A DNA stretch of 12,832 bases. Origin: Bradyrhizobium sp. CCH5-F6 (lineage in GTDB: Bacteria; Pseudomonadota; Alphaproteobacteria; Rhizobiales; Xanthobacteraceae). The notes below the pieces were generated by a model, which was given only the letters and a program-made list of their open reading frames with translations, was not told where the DNA came from and did no database searches. How positions within the stretch are numbered: position 1 is the first letter of the stretch; each line of letters begins with the position of its first letter. The position numbers were made by a program, and so were the translations under genes. The DNA lies in the NCBI RefSeq assembly GCF_001556045.1, contig NZ_LSIC01000062.1, forward strand, positions 1 to 12,832, read 5' to 3'. This document shows positions 1-7,671 of this stretch, piece after piece.

Positions 1-342
1 CGAGCCACAAGCGATTGCATCCTGATCCAGCCGACGCGTCTCGCAGGTGGCCCCGACCCGGCCCCCTCGGCCGGCAGCGGCTTCATCCTGCCCTGTTACG
101 GCCGACAGCCTTCGACAGGCGGAGCGAACTTTAACGGTGTCGCGCTGGCGGTCACGTTCGACGGCGAGTTCGCCACCCGCAGCGCCACCTATTCCAGCCC
201 TGCGAGCCTCATCAGGATGACCGTTCTCCGACCGGCAGAATGCCGAGGCCGGCGAGATGCACGTCGAGAAACTGGTCGACCTGCTGGCGCAACATCTGCG
301 GCGGCACGGCGACCATGCGCTCTTCGAGACCCAGCGAGATGA
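1..342 (+). other. Open frame entering from the left edge, possible 3' part of an unknown gene
   Basis: Frame 1 stays open from the first base to a TGA at 340-342, about 113 codons. The first 70 or so codons have high G/C at third positions and read like a beta-rich protein (a stretch such as NFNGVALAVTFDGEF around residues 43-57). No family is recognised and no start is in view. The last 130 bases run antisense over the end of the tetR-type gene, where the translation becomes arginine-rich and unconvincing. Either a real gene lost its normal stop, or only the left part was ever coding. The opposite strand is also open here in one frame, which weakens the case. This is the only candidate content I see in bases 1-211. 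Confidence 0.25.
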
Positions 343-844
343 TGCCGTGCACGGCGGAAAACAGCGTACGTGACAGCAGCGCGATCTTCACGTCATCCGC
401 ATCCGGCAAAAGCCGCACCAAGGGCGGGTGCATCAGCGCGAAGGCGTCCATCACCATCTGAAGAATGTCGTCCGGATATGGCCGATCGTCCTCCATCCGG
501 TGCTCGAACAGCGAGCGCAGCAAATTGGCGTGCGCGGCGAAAAATTCGAGATAGGTCGCCGCAAGGCCGTAGAGCTGGCGGACCGGATCCTCGGCCGGAA
601 CCGCGCGGAGCCGCGCCGTGAGCGCCTGAACGGTCTCCCGGTTGACGGTCAGGATCACCCCGTCGAAGTCGCCGAACTCGTTATAGACGCTGCCCACGGA
701 ACACCCGGCAGCCTCCGCAATATCCCGAACTTTCAACGATCTCAGACCCTTAGCTGAAATTATGCCGCGGGCGATCTCAAGGATCAGGAGCCTGCGCCGA
801 CTTTTTTTCTGGTCGCGCAGCGATTCTTCTTGAACATTGTTCAT
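212..844 (-). CDS. TetR/AcrR family transcriptional regulator
   Basis: A cytoplasmic one-component repressor of the TetR type, 210 residues, normal for the family. The N-terminal DNA-binding domain covers about residues 15-62. Its helix-turn-helix reads VRDIAEAAGCSVGSVYNEFGDF (39-60), a typical TetR recognition segment. The C-terminal ligand/dimer domain (about 80-205) is helical and not diagnostic of a ligand. The start is uncertain: ATG at 844 gives a normal TetR N-terminus, and an in-frame ATG at 859 would add five residues. Neither has a clear Shine-Dalgarno sequence. The open frame continues upstream to 1189, but that part lies antisense to the divergent ORFs. The palindrome at 831-843 overlaps the first codons, so autorepression is likely (inference). 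The divergent neighbours, small ORFs then a phospholipid acyltransferase fusion, make lipid metabolism a plausible target, but nothing in the protein proves it. Confidence 0.9.
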   Translation of the reverse strand: MNNVQEESLRDQKKSRRRLLILEIARGIISAKGLRSLKVRDIAEAAGCSVGSVYNEFGDFDGVILTVNRETVQALTARLRAVPAEDPVRQLYGLAATYLEFFAAHANLLRSLFEHRMEDDRPYPDDILQMVMDAFALMHPPLVRLLPDADDVKIALLSRTLFSAVHGIISLGLEERMVAVPPQMLRQQVDQFLDVHLAGLGILPVGERSS

Positions 845-858
845 TTTCAAGCTACTCA
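830..858 (+). promoter_or_regulatory. Possible rightward promoter for the ORF at 896
   Basis: TTGAAC (830-835) and TACTCA (853-858) are separated by 17 bases and could be -35 and -10 boxes. The -35 lies inside palindrome copy 1, and the start of transcription would fall in copy 2, so a bound repressor would block it. The -10 match is poor, so this is tentative. Confidence 0.3.
831..843. promoter_or_regulatory. Palindromic operator candidate, copy 1
   Basis: TGAACATTGTTCA is a perfect inverted repeat of six bases around a central T. It covers the start codon and first codons of the tetR-type gene if that gene starts at 844. An identical 13-mer lies at 861-873, 30 bp away centre to centre, about three helical turns. 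The pair sits between divergent genes, as expected for TetR-family operators. Binding is inferred. Confidence 0.6.
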
Positions 859-860
859 TA

Positions 861-873
861 TGAACATTGTTCA
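861..873. promoter_or_regulatory. Palindromic operator candidate, copy 2
   Basis: This is the second TGAACATTGTTCA, identical to the copy at 831-843. Taken with one flanking base on each side, the two sites are ATGAACATTGTTCAA and TTGAACATTGTTCAT. They are reverse complements of each other except at the central base. The site lies between the alternative tetR start (859) and the ribosome site of the rightward ORF (883-887). Confidence 0.6.
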
Positions 874-895
874 AATTAACCTGGAGGCCTGCAAA

Positions 896-1237
896 ATGCA
901 AACCCTTGCTGTTGATATCGCCACCACTTTCGTCGACGACGCCGCGGCTCTCGCGAGCGGATTTGGCCGCACCCTGATCCGGTTCGTCATGGCCCCGATC
1001 GATCGCATCGCAAACGCCTGCGACATCGCCGGGGTGCTCGCCGAGCGCCGCGCGACCTTCCGGATGTGGCGGGCGAGCCGCGCCCGAGCGGCGCCGGTTC
1101 AGCCTGCTCGGTCGCCTCTCGCCGTTTCGGCACCTCTCCCACCTCACCTGAGAGGCGCTGCCGGCACGCTCCGATCGGTTCGAATGCAAGAGCCGGCTAC
1201 AATGAAGGACTCACCATGTCCCGACGTTCACGCCTGA
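896..1237 (+). CDS. Small unknown protein, divergent from the TetR gene
   Basis: 113 residues with a good ribosome site, GGAGG at 883-887, eight bases before the ATG at 896. I chose this start over ATGs further upstream because those lie in the operator palindromes and lack such a site. The first 60 residues look like a real helical, mildly amphipathic segment (for example AAALASGFGRTLIRFVMAPIDRIANACDIAGVLAERRATFRMW). The rest is rich in Pro, Ala and Arg and looks like non-coding sequence read through, so the gene may be frameshifted or short. No family is recognised, and there is no signal peptide or obvious metal site. As the first gene to the right of the paired palindromes it is the nearest candidate target of the TetR regulator. 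Confidence 0.5.
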   Translation: MQTLAVDIATTFVDDAAALASGFGRTLIRFVMAPIDRIANACDIAGVLAERRATFRMWRASRARAAPVQPARSPLAVSAPLPPHLRGAAGTLRSVRMQEPATMKDSPCPDVHA

Positions 1238-1353
1238 TTTCGCGGCTCTCGGCGATGCGGTTCAACTCTTCCTCATCGCCCGACGCGATATCCCTGGAGC
1301 TGCGGCCCTCCTGCCGCCAGATACGCCGCGACCAAAGTCATTTGCGAACCTAA
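1216..1353 (+). CDS. Possible 45-residue basic protein
   Basis: ATG at 1216 is preceded by AAGGA (1205-1209) at a six-base spacing, and the frame ends with TAA at 1351. It overlaps the end of the preceding ORF by 22 bases, an arrangement that allows translational coupling. The product is short and rich in Arg and Ser (begins MSRRSRLISRLSAMRF), with no recognised domain. The ribosome site and position support it; the lack of any known family and the short length count against it. Bases 1354-1506, between it and the acyltransferase fusion, show no convincing gene or terminator. Confidence 0.3.
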   Translation: MSRRSRLISRLSAMRFNSSSSPDAISLELRPSCRQIRRDQSHLRT

Positions 1354-1506
1354 TTGCGCCAATCGGAGACCAAGAGGATCGGAAGGAGCGACGGCTCAAA
1401 GCAGGCCGGGACGATCGTCCTCACCTGCAATAGCCGTCGCATATCGTCTGATCCCGACGCCCCACCGCAACGAAACTCAGGCTGCCTTTCCAAAACAGGA
1501 CTAGTC

Positions 1507-4500
1507 ATGATCAGGGAATTGATGTCGTCACGCCGCTTCGCGCCGCTGTTCTGGGCGCAATTCTTCTCGGCGCTCAATGACAACGTGCTCAAGAACGCAC
1601 TCGTCATCATCCTGCTTTACAGCGCCGCGACCGGCCACGGCGACGCCCTGGTGACGGTCGCAGGCGCCGTCTTCATCTTCCCCTATTTCATCCTGTCCGG
1701 GCTCGGCGGCCAGCTCGCCGACAAGTACGTCAAATCCGTTGTCGCAAGGCGGCTCAAATTCGCCGAGATCTTCGCCGCTGCCTTTGCCGCCGCCGGCTTC
1801 TTCCTGCATTCGGTGCCGCTGCTGTTCGCAGCGCTCGCGCTGTTCGGCGTCATCGCCGCCCTATTCGGCCCGGTGAAGTACGCCATGCTGCCGGACCAGC
1901 TCGAGCTCGGCGAGCTCGCGACCGGCAACGCGCTGGTCGAAGGCGCGACCTTCATGGCCATCCTGCTCGGCACCGTCGCCGGCGGCCAGTTCGTGGCCGG
2001 CTCCGCGCATATGGGCTGGGTCGCATCGGCCGTGGTCGTACTGGCGCTGTTGTCCTGGGCCTTCGCCGCCCGCATTCCCGCGACCACGCCGTCCGCGCCC
2101 GATCTGCCCGTCGACACCAATCCCTGGACCTCGACGGTCCGCCTGCTCAGGACGTTGCATGCGGATCATCGGCTGTGGGACGGCACCGTGATCGTCTCCT
2201 GGTTCTGGCTGGTCGGCGCCATCGTGCTGTCGCTGCTGCCGGCGCTGGTCAAGGACGTGGTGGGCGGCACCGAGGGCGTGGTGACGCTGTGTCTTGCGAT
2301 CTTCGCGATCGGCATCGCCATCGGCTCGCTGTTTGCGGCCAGCCTGAGCCACGTTCGCCCCAATCTTGCGCTGGTGCCGATCGGCGCCATCATCATGGGA
2401 TGTGCCGGCCTCGATCTCGCCTGGGCCATCGGCGTGACCGCCAAGGCTCAGGACCTCACTGCGGCCGGCTTCGCGACCTCGTTCGCGGGCCTGCGCATGC
2501 TGGCCGACTTCGTCGCCTTTGCCTTTGGCGGCGGCCTGTTCGTCGTGCCGTCCTTTGCCGCGGTCCAGGCCTGGTCGGTGCCTTCCGAGCGCGCCCGCAT
2601 CATCGCCGCCGGCAATGTGCTGCAAGCCGCCTTCATGGTGGTCGGCTCGCTGTTCGTCGCGCTGCTGCAGGCGGCCGGCCTCCATATCGGCTGGATCTTC
2701 TTCGGCCTCGGTGTCGCCAGCTTCGGCGCCGTTTGGTTCGTGCTCACGAAGTGGGGCAAGGAAGGCGTGCGCGATGCCGGCGGACTGCTGTTCCGTGCGC
2801 TGTTCCGCACCGAGGTCCGCGGGCTCGAAAATCTGCCGCCGGCCGGCACCCGCATGCTGATCGCGCCGAACCATGTCAGCCTGATCGACGGCCCGCTGCT
2901 GCACGCCGTGCTGCCGATCGACGCGAGCTTCGCGGTGGATACCGGCATCGCCAAGGCCTGGTGGGCCAAGCCGTTCCTGCGCGTCGTCAAGCACTACACC
3001 ATGGACCCGACCAAGCCGCTGGCCGCACGCGATCTGATCAAGCTCGTCGCCGCCGGCGAGCCGGTGGTGATCTTCCCGGAAGGGCGGATCACCGTCTCCG
3101 GCTCGCTGATGAAGGTCTATGACGGCACTGCGATGATCGCCGACAAGGCCGACGCGGTGGTCGTGCCGGTGCGCATCGAGGGCGCACAGCGCTCCTATCT
3201 CAGCTATCTCAACAGCAGCCAGATCAAACGGTCCTGGTTTCCGCGCGTGACGGTCACCATCCTTCCGCCGGTCAAGCTCCCGGTCGACGAATCGCTGAAG
3301 GGCAAGACACGCCGCAATGCCGCCGGCGCCGCGCTCCAGGACGTGATGATCGACGCCCTGGTGAAGAACGCCATGCTCGACCATACGCTGTTCGAAGCAC
3401 TTGGACACGCCTATCGCGACCGCGACACCGGCAAGGTCGTCATCGAGGACGCGCTCGGCACCAGGCTGACCTATCGCAAGCTGATTCTCGGCACGCAGGT
3501 CCTGAGCCGGAAGCTGGAGAGCGGCACCGCCGTCGGCGAGAATGTCGGCGTGCTGCTGCCGAACTCGGCGGGCGTTGCCGTGGTGTTCATGGCGCTGCAG
3601 AACATCGGCCGGGTGCCGGCGATGCTCAACTTCTCCGCCGGTCCGGTCAACGTGCTCGCCGCCATGAAGGCCGCGCAGGTCAAGACCGTGCTGACCTCGA
3701 AGGCCTTCATCGAGAAGGGCAAGCTCGACAAGCTGCTGACCGCGATCTCCGCGGAGGCGCGCGTCGTCTATCTCGAAGACGTCCGCGCCTCGATCGGCGC
3801 CGTCGACAAGATCAAGGGCCTGCTCGCCGGCACCGCGCCGCGGGTGTCCCGTCAGGCGAGCGATCCGGCCGTCGTGCTGTTCACGTCGGGTTCGGAAGGC
3901 ACGCCGAAGGGCGTTGTGCTGTCCCACCGCAACATCCTCGCCAATGCGGCGCAGGCGCTGGCGCGGGTCGACGCCAACGCCAACGACAAGGTGTTCAACG
4001 TGCTGCCGGTGTTCCACTCCTTCGGGCTGACCGGCGGAATGATGATGCCGCTGCTGGCGGGGATTCCGATCTACATGTACCCCTCGCCGCTGCACTACCG
4101 GATCGTGCCTGAGCTGATCTACCAGACCGGCGCCACGATCCTGTTCGGCACCGACACGTTCCTCACCGGCTATGCCCGCTCGGCCCATGCCTACGACTTT
4201 CGCACCCTGCGCCTCGTGATCGCCGGCGCCGAGGCGGTCAAGGACCGCACCCGCCAGGTGTTCATGGAGCGCTACGGCATCCGTATCCTCGAAGGCTATG
4301 GCGTCACCGAGACCGCGCCGGTGCTGGCGATGAACACGCCGATGGCCAACCGTCCCGGCACCGTCGGCCGCCTGTCGCCGCTGATGGAAAGCCGCCTCGA
4401 TCCGGTCCCCGGCATCGAGGAAGGCGGACGCCTTTCGGTGCGCGGGCCGAACGTGATGCTCGGCTACTTGCGGGCCGAAAACCCCGGCGTGCTCGAGAAG

Positions 4501-4911
4501 CTTCCCGAGGGCTGGCACGACACCGGCGACATCGTGGCGATCGACGCCGCCGGCTTCATCACCATCAAGGGCCGCGCCAAGCGTTTTGCCAAGATCGCGG
4601 GCGAAATGGTCTCGCTGTCGGCGGTCGAAGCCATCGCGACAGCGCTGTGGCCGCAGGCCGCTTCGGTCGCGGTGTCGATCCCGGACCAGCGCAAGGGCGA
4701 GCGCATCGTGCTGCTGACGACGGAGAAGACCGCCGAACGCAGCGCGGTGCAGGCCCAGGCCAAGACGATCGGCGCGTCCGAGCTGACGGTGCCCGCCACG
4801 ATCATGGTCGTCGACAAGGTGCCGCTGCTCGGCACCGGCAAGACCGACTATGTCACGGCAACGACGATGGCCCGTGAGCAGGCGTCCTCGCCGGAGCGCG
4901 AGGTTGCGTAA
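1507..4911 (+). CDS. aas: Three-domain lysophospholipid flippase / acyltransferase / acyl-ACP synthetase (Aas-LplT fusion)
   Basis: 1134 residues that salvage lysophospholipids. Residues 1 to about 415 form a 12-helix MFS transporter resembling LplT (SALNDNVLKNALV near residue 21), which would flip lysophospholipid inward. About 430-640 is a PlsC-type acyltransferase with the HX4D motif at H456-D461 (NHVSLIDG) and FPEGR further on, which re-acylates the lysolipid. About 660-1134 is an AMP-forming acyl-ACP synthetase with the P-loop TSGSEGTPKG (793-802), YGVTET (931-936), the HDTGD motif, and the adenylation lysine K1112 in GTGKTDY. In E. coli the functions are split between LplT and Aas; fusions of this layout are common in alphaproteobacteria (family knowledge). 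The start at 1507 has AGGA at 1497-1500; the frame is open upstream to 1354, and ATG 1522 is an alternative. No motif is broken. A link to the upstream TetR gene is inference. Confidence 0.93.
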   Translation: MIRELMSSRRFAPLFWAQFFSALNDNVLKNALVIILLYSAATGHGDALVTVAGAVFIFPYFILSGLGGQLADKYVKSVVARRLKFAEIFAAAFAAAGFFLHSVPLLFAALALFGVIAALFGPVKYAMLPDQLELGELATGNALVEGATFMAILLGTVAGGQFVAGSAHMGWVASAVVVLALLSWAFAARIPATTPSAPDLPVDTNPWTSTVRLLRTLHADHRLWDGTVIVSWFWLVGAIVLSLLPALVKDVVGGTEGVVTLCLAIFAIGIAIGSLFAASLSHVRPNLALVPIGAIIMGCAGLDLAWAIGVTAKAQDLTAAGFATSFAGLRMLADFVAFAFGGGLFVVPSFAAVQAWSVPSERARIIAAGNVLQAAFMVVGSLFVALLQAAGLHIGWIFFGLGVASFGAVWFVLTKWGKEGVRDAGGLLFRALFRTEVRGLENLPPAGTRMLIAPNHVSLIDGPLLHAVLPIDASFAVDTGIAKAWWAKPFLRVVKHYTMDPTKPLAARDLIKLVAAGEPVVIFPEGRITVSGSLMKVYDGTAMIADKADAVVVPVRIEGAQRSYLSYLNSSQIKRSWFPRVTVTILPPVKLPVDESLKGKTRRNAAGAALQDVMIDALVKNAMLDHTLFEALGHAYRDRDTGKVVIEDALGTRLTYRKLILGTQVLSRKLESGTAVGENVGVLLPNSAGVAVVFMALQNIGRVPAMLNFSAGPVNVLAAMKAAQVKTVLTSKAFIEKGKLDKLLTAISAEARVVYLEDVRASIGAVDKIKGLLAGTAPRVSRQASDPAVVLFTSGSEGTPKGVVLSHRNILANAAQALARVDANANDKVFNVLPVFHSFGLTGGMMMPLLAGIPIYMYPSPLHYRIVPELIYQTGATILFGTDTFLTGYARSAHAYDFRTLRLVIAGAEAVKDRTRQVFMERYGIRILEGYGVTETAPVLAMNTPMANRPGTVGRLSPLMESRLDPVPGIEEGGRLSVRGPNVMLGYLRAENPGVLEKLPEGWHDTGDIVAIDAAGFITIKGRAKRFAKIAGEMVSLSAVEAIATALWPQAASVAVSIPDQRKGERIVLLTTEKTAERSAVQAQAKTIGASELTVPATIMVVDKVPLLGTGKTDYVTATTMAREQASSPEREVA

Positions 4912-4923
4912 CCCGGCTCGTTC

Positions 4924-4947
4924 ACCTCTCCCGCTTGCGGGAGAGGT
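4924..4947 (+). terminator. Possible transcription terminator after aas
   Basis: A perfect 11-bp stem with a two-base loop begins 12 bases after the aas stop. There is no T-tract, so a classical intrinsic terminator is not shown. The second hairpin at 5019-5042 could do the same for the leftward tcu operon, whose last gene ends at 5093. Confidence 0.4.
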
Positions 4948-5042
4948 CGCGCCGAAGGCGCGGGTGAGGGCTTTCTCCTCTTGGGGATTGTCCCACTGCG
5001 GAGCGACCCTCTCCCCAACCCTCTCCCGCAAGCGGGAGAGGG
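4924..5042. repeat. Double-hairpin intergenic repeat between convergent genes
   Basis: Two perfect 11-bp inverted repeats lie about 95 bases apart: ACCTCTCCCGC-TT-GCGGGAGAGGT (4924-4947) and CCCTCTCCCGC-AA-GCGGGAGAGGG (5019-5042). A smaller hairpin CGCGCC-GAA-GGCGCG lies just after the first. The arms of the two hairpins share their sequence, so they can also pair with each other. This resembles multicopy GC-rich intergenic elements I associate with Bradyrhizobium and relatives. It fills the space between aas and tcuB. Confidence 0.75.
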
Positions 5043-5092
5043 AGCGCACTTTCCATTGTTGAGCCGACCAAGCCTCATCCCATCATATCTGA

Positions 5093-6193
5093 TCACGCCG
5101 CCGTCCGCCGCTCCTGCGCATAACGCACCAAGGCGGCAAAACGATAAATGCCGTGCACGAACTTGCCATAGGGCATGGTGATGAACAGCGCGAACACCGC
5201 GCCGAGATGCAGCGCCAGCAGCGGCCCCATGGCCGCGGTCTCGCGGAGGAGCAGGAGCGCCATGCCGGTGAGACCGGTCAGGAACAGCATGGCGATGAAG
5301 CCGACGTCCATGCCGTAGCGGTTCTCGTCGAGCAGTGCCGGATCGCGTCGCATCTTGGCCGTGAACAGCCCGACCGGCCCGACGATCAGGCCCATGCCAC
5401 CGAGCGAGCCCAGCACCACGGGCAGGTCCCACCACGGATACGGCGCCTCGCGGCCGAGCAGATAATGATAGAGCGTGGCGACGGAGGTCGCGGCGAAGCA
5501 CAGCAAAAAGCCGTAGAAGGTCAGGTGATGATACAGCTTGCGCCGGTCGGTCGGCTTGTCGTCCTCGTTGTAGCAGCCGACGCCGCCGCCATGGAGATAG
5601 CGCAGCTCGCCGGCATCGCGGATCGCCTGAAAGATCGAGCCGCCGTCGGCGCGGCCGCCGATCGGCGGACCGATATCGCGCCAGAAGGCGCGCACGCTCA
5701 TGATCAGCGCGAGAACGGCATAGAGGAAGGCGGCACCGAACAGCGCGGCCATGGTGTTGTGCGGCATCAGCTTGTAGAAGGCGCCGGGGCCGGTGTGAAC
5801 GCCGAACAGCACAGTGCGGTCGTAGAGCGCGGCGAAGCCGAGGATGAAGGCCGCCATGCTGAGTGCGGCGACGATGCTGATGACGAGGCCGTTGCGCGCA
5901 AAGGCGCCGGAGAGCGCCCGCGGCCAGGCATAGGCCGCATAGGATTCCGCGCGCGCGATCGCAAGCGTCCTGGGGACGTTGACGTTGAACTCGTGCGGCG
6001 GCGAGAACTGACAGTCGACGTAGCAGGCACCGCAGGCATGGCAGAGGTTTGCCAGATAGTTGAGGTCGCCGTCGGAGAAGGCGCGGCGCATTTCCATGGC
6101 TGGAAACACCGCGCACAGGCCCTCGCAATAACGGCAGGAATTGCAGACCGTCATCAGACGGTCGGCTTCGTCCAAAATCCTAGTTCCGTGCAT
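5093..6193 (-). CDS. tcuB: Tricarballylate utilisation protein TcuB (iron-sulfur, membrane electron carrier)
   Basis: 366 residues. The protein takes electrons from the FAD of TcuA and passes them to the membrane quinone pool. Two four-cysteine clusters near the N-terminus fit two 4Fe-4S centres: C17, C20, C23, C27 (CNSCRYCEGLC) and C51, C54, C57, C61 (CHACGACYVDC). After about residue 100 come roughly six hydrophobic helices with scattered histidines (for example in YHHLTFYGF and LYHYLLG), consistent with the b-type haem reported for Salmonella TcuB. The start at 6193 overlaps the end of tcuA by 14 bases, so the two are translationally coupled. Both cysteine clusters are intact. It is the last gene of the operon; the double-hairpin repeat follows. 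No transporter gene (tcuC) comes after it. Confidence 0.9.
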   Translation of the reverse strand: MHGTRILDEADRLMTVCNSCRYCEGLCAVFPAMEMRRAFSDGDLNYLANLCHACGACYVDCQFSPPHEFNVNVPRTLAIARAESYAAYAWPRALSGAFARNGLVISIVAALSMAAFILGFAALYDRTVLFGVHTGPGAFYKLMPHNTMAALFGAAFLYAVLALIMSVRAFWRDIGPPIGGRADGGSIFQAIRDAGELRYLHGGGVGCYNEDDKPTDRRKLYHHLTFYGFLLCFAATSVATLYHYLLGREAPYPWWDLPVVLGSLGGMGLIVGPVGLFTAKMRRDPALLDENRYGMDVGFIAMLFLTGLTGMALLLLRETAAMGPLLALHLGAVFALFITMPYGKFVHGIYRFAALVRYAQERRTAA

Positions 6194-7571
6194 GTTTCGC
6201 CGCTTCCCGTCCTGCGATCCGCCCGAACACGCTGCCGATGGTCATGCCCATGCCGGCGGCATACCCCTTGCCGAGCACGTTACCTGCCATGATCTCGCCG
6301 GCCGCGAACATGTTGGCCGACGGCTTGCCGTCAGCCATCAGCATCCGCGCCTCCTTGTTCACGCGCGTACCGAGATAAGTGAAGGTGATGCCGGGCCGAA
6401 CCGGATAAGCGAGATAGGGCGGCGTCTCGATCTTGCGCGCCCAGTGCGTCTTGGGTGGCGTGATCCCTTCCGTGACGCAGTCATCCAGGATGGTGTGGTC
6501 AAAGGTACCGGGCCGCACCGCGGCGTTGAACTCGGTGATGGTTTTTTCCAGCGCGGCTGGATCTAGCTCCAGTTTGCCGGCGAGCTCGGCCACCGTCTGT
6601 CCGGCAATCGGCGGGAACAGCGTCGGCATGAAGCTCGTGACGACCGTCGAATCGAAGATGATGTAGGCGATCTGATCGGGCTGCGCGGCGACCAGCCGGC
6701 CCCAGATCGCGTAGCGCTTCGGCCAGATGTCCTCGCCCTCGTCGTAGAAGCGCTGCGCGTGCTTGTTGACGACGATGCCGAACACGACCGAGTCGTGCCG
6801 CGTGATGATGCCGCCGTCGAATTTCGGCGCGCGGGCGTCGATCGCGACCGCATGGCACTGGGTGGGATCGCCGACCTCCTGCACGCCCTTGTCGAGCAGC
6901 ATCTTCAGGATCGAACCGCGGTTATAGGGCGTGCCGCGGATCAGGAAGTTGTCGGCGGCCTCGCCCCAATATTGCTTCAGCCATTCGATGTTGGCTTCGA
7001 ACCCGCCGGCGGCGGCGACCAGCGAGGTCGCGCGGATTTCGGTCGCGCCCCTGATCGGCCGCTTGAGGCGCGCGCCGAGGAACATGCCGTCCTCGATCAC
7101 GAGGTCGATGACCTCGGCGTCGTATTCGACGTCGACGCCGAGCCGTTCGGCGGTGAGATAGAGCGCATTCAGCATGGCGCGGCCGCCGCCGAGAAAGAAG
7201 GAGTTGGTGCGGCCGAGGCTCAGCGTGCCGCCGAGCGAAGGCTGCCAGCGCACACCCTGCTCCACGATCCAGTTCAGGATGTCCTTGGACTCCCGGATCA
7301 TGTGGCGCGCCAGCACCTCGTCGGTCTGCCCGCCGGTGACGCGCAGCAGATCCTCCCAGAACTCCTCCTCGGTGTAGGGGCCGGTCAGGATTTCGGTCGC
7401 CGCGTCGTGGGCGCAGCGCATGTTGCGGGTGTGGCGGGTGTTGCCGCCGCGATAAAACTTCGGCGCCCCCTCGAGCACCAGCACCGAGGCCCCAGCGCGG
7501 CGCGCGGCGATCGCCGCGCATAACGCCGCGTTGCCGCCGCCGATCACCAGCACATCGTACTTGCTACTCAT
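6180..7571 (-). CDS. tcuA: FAD-dependent tricarballylate dehydrogenase TcuA
   Basis: 463 residues, close to the length of Salmonella TcuA. It is a flavoprotein of the succinate dehydrogenase/fumarate reductase family that oxidises tricarballylate to cis-aconitate, which then enters the TCA cycle. The N-terminus has the FAD-binding fold with GGGNAA (11-16) and an acidic strand end LVLEGA. RGGNTRHTRN (41-50) and the C-terminal AGEIMAGNVLGKGYAAGMGMTIG segment are typical FAD contacts of this family. The ATG at 7571 is chosen because the Rossmann strand begins right after it. The open frame runs to 8054, but that part is antisense to the GntR gene. The ribosome site is weak. The overlap with tcuB and the pairing of the two proteins support the tricarballylate assignment over a generic fumarate-reductase-like enzyme; a related tricarboxylate remains possible. 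Confidence 0.9.
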   Translation of the reverse strand: MSSKYDVLVIGGGNAALCAAIAARRAGASVLVLEGAPKFYRGGNTRHTRNMRCAHDAATEILTGPYTEEEFWEDLLRVTGGQTDEVLARHMIRESKDILNWIVEQGVRWQPSLGGTLSLGRTNSFFLGGGRAMLNALYLTAERLGVDVEYDAEVIDLVIEDGMFLGARLKRPIRGATEIRATSLVAAAGGFEANIEWLKQYWGEAADNFLIRGTPYNRGSILKMLLDKGVQEVGDPTQCHAVAIDARAPKFDGGIITRHDSVVFGIVVNKHAQRFYDEGEDIWPKRYAIWGRLVAAQPDQIAYIIFDSTVVTSFMPTLFPPIAGQTVAELAGKLELDPAALEKTITEFNAAVRPGTFDHTILDDCVTEGITPPKTHWARKIETPPYLAYPVRPGITFTYLGTRVNKEARMLMADGKPSANMFAAGEIMAGNVLGKGYAAGMGMTIGSVFGRIAGREAAKHARN

Positions 7572-7642
7572 ATCGTCTGCCCGATGGCGTCCGAGATTAG
7601 AGACATTCTGTCCGTCAGCGGCCCGCCGATCACGTCGAGCCA

Positions 7643-7671
7643 TTGCGTACGTTTGTATACAAAGATATACA
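7643..7671 (+). promoter_or_regulatory. Predicted promoter of the GntR gene
   Basis: TTGCGT (7643-7648) and TATACA (7666-7671) are separated by exactly 17 bases, a good sigma-70 type match. The 12-bp palindrome at 7652-7663 lies entirely in the spacer, the classic place for a repressor that blocks its own promoter. Transcription would start near 7678, about 45 bases before the ATG at 7722. Confidence 0.55.
7652..7663. promoter_or_regulatory. GntR/FadR-type operator TTTGTATACAAA
   Basis: A perfect 12-bp palindrome in the 150-bp space between divergent tcuA and the GntR gene. FadR-subfamily (FCD) regulators commonly bind sites of the form TNGTNNNACNA, and TTGTATACAA fits this. A degraded second copy may lie in the ATATAC stretch just to the right (7665-7672). 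Confidence 0.7.

Noticed and set aside
845..1189. N-terminal extension of the TetR protein to 325 residues
   Set aside because: The extra residues come from sequence antisense to the rightward ORF and would place the operator palindromes deep inside the gene. The normal TetR N-terminus begins at or just before residue 1 of the 844 start.
1861..5049. A 1062-codon open frame on the minus strand opposite aas
   Set aside because: It is exactly antisense to a gene with clear, intact motifs. Its translation is rich in Arg, His, Asp and Gln, typical of the reverse strand of high-GC coding DNA. No domain is seen.
5153..6292. A 379-codon plus-strand open frame over tcuB and the end of tcuA
   Set aside because: Antisense to tcuB, whose cysteine clusters are unmistakable; the translation is low-complexity and unlike any protein I know.
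6759..7523. Plus-strand open frame of 254 codons opposite tcuA
   Set aside because: Shadow of tcuA with the same compositional bias and no ribosome site.
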